Positions 62,513 through 64,000 of a DNA stretch of 64,000 bases are shown one piece after another (position 1 is the stretch's first letter; each line of letters opens with the position of its first letter). The position numbers and the translations under genes were made by a program. Location: contig JADKHN010000006.1 of assembly GCA_016721725.1 (NCBI GenBank), positions 930,001 through 994,000 on the forward strand. The letters are read 5' to 3'. Under the pieces are notes generated by a model, which searched no databases, was not told the origin of the DNA, and worked only from the letters and a program-made list of their open reading frames with translations. Origin of the DNA: Chitinophagaceae bacterium. Lineage in GTDB: Bacteria; Bacteroidota; Bacteroidia; Chitinophagales; Chitinophagaceae.

Positions 62513-63655
62513 TCAATTAGACGAGGCCCGTTTAACAGAAGATTTTCCAAAACGGTTCTTTACCCCGTCGATCGCCTTATAGAGGTCGGTCTTCCTTTCC
62601 ACATCATCAAAGAGATTCGTTTGAATGGCCTCCTGGGTGAGTTCGCTCAACCGCACACCAAGCAGGCGTACCGGCATTCCTTTCCGGTATAGCTTATGGA
62701 ACAATTCCTTGACCACCGGGATGATCTCGTCATCCGCGCAGGTATAGGGAATGGTGGTTTGCCGGGAACTGGTCTCAAAATCCGGGTACCTGATCTTAAC
62801 GGCCACACAACCGGCCACTTTCCCGTCCTGCCTGAGTTCATAGCTGATCTTTTCGGTGAGCCTTACCAATTCGCTCATCAGGAAAGGGATGTCGGTCTTG
62901 TTCTCATCAAAAGTATTTTCGGAAGAGACCGATTTGGCTTCATGGTATTGGGACACCTCGCCATGGTGGATTCCCTGGCTTTTATACCAGAGGTCACTGC
63001 CCCATTTTCCGAGCCTGGCCTCGAGTTCATCGATTGACCTTTCGCCGATATCCCGGATGGTGATGATCCCCATCGCTTTTAAAACCTCATAGGTATGTTC
63101 ACCCACGCCTGGTATCTTGCTCACGGGCATGGGTGCCAGGAATTCTTTCTCCTTACCATGGGGCACTTGCAGGTAACCGTTGGGCTTGGCCTCATCGGTG
63201 GCGATCTTCGCGATCATCTTATTGCTGGCCAGGCCGAACGAGATGGGTAATTTGGTTTCATCAATGATCTGCTGACGCAGGGCGATGGTCCATTGCAGGG
63301 GATTGAAGAACTTGTCCATCCCGGTGAGGTCGATGTAAAATTCATCGACAGAGGCTTTTTCGAAAAGAGGCGCCTTATCCGCGATGATCTGTGTGACCCA
63401 CCGGCTGTATTTGCTGTATTCACCCCGGCTCCAGTTCAGCACAATGGCCTGCGGGCAAAGCTGCAAGGCCTGGCGGGAAGGCATTCCGCTACGGACCCCA
63501 AATTTCCGGGCTTCATAACTGCAGGAAGTGACCACGCCCCTGTCGCGGCCTCCGACAAAGACAGGCAACCCGGCATACTCGGGATGATTGAGCAGTTCAA
63601 CGGATACGAAAAAGGTATCCAAGTCGAAATGGGCGATGATGCGTTGGGGTTCCAT
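62513..63655 (-). CDS. dinB: DNA polymerase IV
   Basis: A 380-residue Y-family translesion polymerase. Catalytic acidic residues are D11 (HFDLDTFFVSVE) and D104/E105 (ASVDEFYIDL), with the steric-gate position in the first motif, a helix-hairpin-helix thumb (VSKIPGVGEHTYEVLKAMGI) and a C-terminal little-finger domain from about 240. No LexA-type box was recognised upstream. It converges on the RluA-family gene with an 85-bp spacer. Confidence 0.95.
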   Translation of the reverse strand: MEPQRIIAHFDLDTFFVSVELLNHPEYAGLPVFVGGRDRGVVTSCSYEARKFGVRSGMPSRQALQLCPQAIVLNWSRGEYSKYSRWVTQIIADKAPLFEKASVDEFYIDLTGMDKFFNPLQWTIALRQQIIDETKLPISFGLASNKMIAKIATDEAKPNGYLQVPHGKEKEFLAPMPVSKIPGVGEHTYEVLKAMGIITIRDIGERSIDELEARLGKWGSDLWYKSQGIHHGEVSQYHEAKSVSSENTFDENKTDIPFLMSELVRLTEKISYELRQDGKVAGCVAVKIRYPDFETSSRQTTIPYTCADDEIIPVVKELFHKLYRKGMPVRLLGVRLSELTQEAIQTNLFDDVERKTDLYKAIDGVKNRFGKSSVKRASSN

Positions 63656-63666
63656 ATGAAAAAGTT

Positions 63667-63762
63667 GCTAAGGGGACAAAGGAGTAAAGGAGGGTAAAAG
63701 AGATCATCATTGAAGCGGATCACAGTTAAATCAATACCTTTTTTTCTCTTTGTTCTCTTAGC
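63667..63762. repeat. Imperfect inverted repeat between rimM and dinB
   Basis: GCTAAGGGGACAAAGGAG (63667-63684) pairs with CTCTTTGTTCTCTTAGC (63746-63762) with few mismatches around a 61-base spacer. It is similar in style to the element between nuoF and nuoG. No gene lies in the spacer. Confidence 0.6.
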
Positions 63763-63780
63763 CGTGTATTTCTTAGTTGT

Positions 63781-64000
63781 CTACCGGTAAATGTCCAGCA
63801 ATCCATCCGGCAAGACCACATACACTTTTCGGTTCTTCTTATCCACCCTTTCCAGGCTTTCTTCATGGATGGGGATCAAGGCTTCCTTACCATGATAAAG
63901 GATCGTACAAAGCACCTGGTGGGGCTGTTCAATCACTTCCAGGATCTCACCCAGGTCTTCCTCCTCATGGATCAGGGAAAATCCCAGCAGGGCGATCGGT
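63781..64000 (-). CDS. rimM: Ribosome maturation factor RimM, C-terminal part (5' end outside window)
   Basis: Reading the minus strand from the window edge gives 72 codons ending in TAG (63781-63783). The sequence GFSLIHEEEDLGEILEVIEQ, HQVLCTILYHGKEALIPIHEE and VYVVLPDGLLDIYR is the PRC-barrel domain of RimM, including the characteristic end LPDGLLD-[IL]-Y. RimM binds ribosomal protein S19 and helps 30S maturation. The N-terminal domain lies beyond position 64000; rpsP and trmD neighbours are probable there but unseen. Confidence 0.9.
   Translation of the reverse strand, partial: PIALLGFSLIHEEEDLGEILEVIEQPHQVLCTILYHGKEALIPIHEESLERVDKKNRKVYVVLPDGLLDIYR

Overview
The window looks like a chromosomal segment of a member of Bacteroidota, most likely close to Chitinophagaceae. 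The evidence is a SusC/SusD pair, a giant amylase with a C-terminal type IX secretion (T9SS) sorting domain, TonB proteins with cytoplasmic leader segments and proline-rich linkers, a NuoG without its molybdopterin-family C-terminal half, and promoter elements of the form TAnnTTTG. The genus assignment is inference. I see no rRNA, tRNA, prophage, IS element or CRISPR array.

Region 1 (1-18453, all minus strand) is a starch/maltodextrin utilisation locus. It holds a SusD lipoprotein (cut by the window edge), a SusC receptor, a Nudix-type winged-helix regulator, a 2867-residue GH13 enzyme with 23 tandem 79-residue Ig-like repeats and a T9SS tail, a SusA-like GH13 enzyme, an MFS sugar transporter and a third GH13 amylase. 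A 17-bp inverted repeat, TGTGTA-N5-TACACA, occurs twice before susC and once each before the giant amylase and the transporter. It is a good candidate operator for the locally encoded Nudix regulator.

Region 2 (18776-25232) is an amino-acid elimination island. On the plus strand a tryptophanase, a tyrosine phenol-lyase, a NorC-like cytochrome c and a NorB-like haem-copper protein form one tight cluster. A gamma-family PLP lyase/synthase and an Lrp/AsnC regulator follow as a divergent pair. The NorB-like protein appears to lack one of the three FeB histidines, the FeB glutamate and one low-spin haem histidine, so this cluster is the strongest candidate for something undescribed.

Region 3 (25240-31530) carries mnmE, a block of palindromic repeats, an exbB-exbD-exbD-tonB energy-transducing operon and a MacB-type permease. 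Region 4 (31603-46123) is a complete 14-subunit complex I operon, nuoA to nuoN, on the minus strand; two small secreted NTF2-like proteins flank nuoE inside it. A promoter with correct -33/-7 spacing lies before nuoA.

Region 5 (46239-50147) is a TonB / small membrane protein / PstS-like lipoprotein / TPR group. Region 6 (50550-64000) is mainly housekeeping: a low-molecular-weight phosphatase and hisS, a DUF4836-type lipoprotein with an atypical ABC transporter, a PcaF-like thiolase, a sugar-dehydrogenase-like beta-propeller, rlmN, a frameshifted Spy/CpxP-like gene, two rRNA/tRNA pseudouridine synthases, dinB and the 3' end of rimM. The interval 60255-60607 holds an unusual family of nested hairpins.
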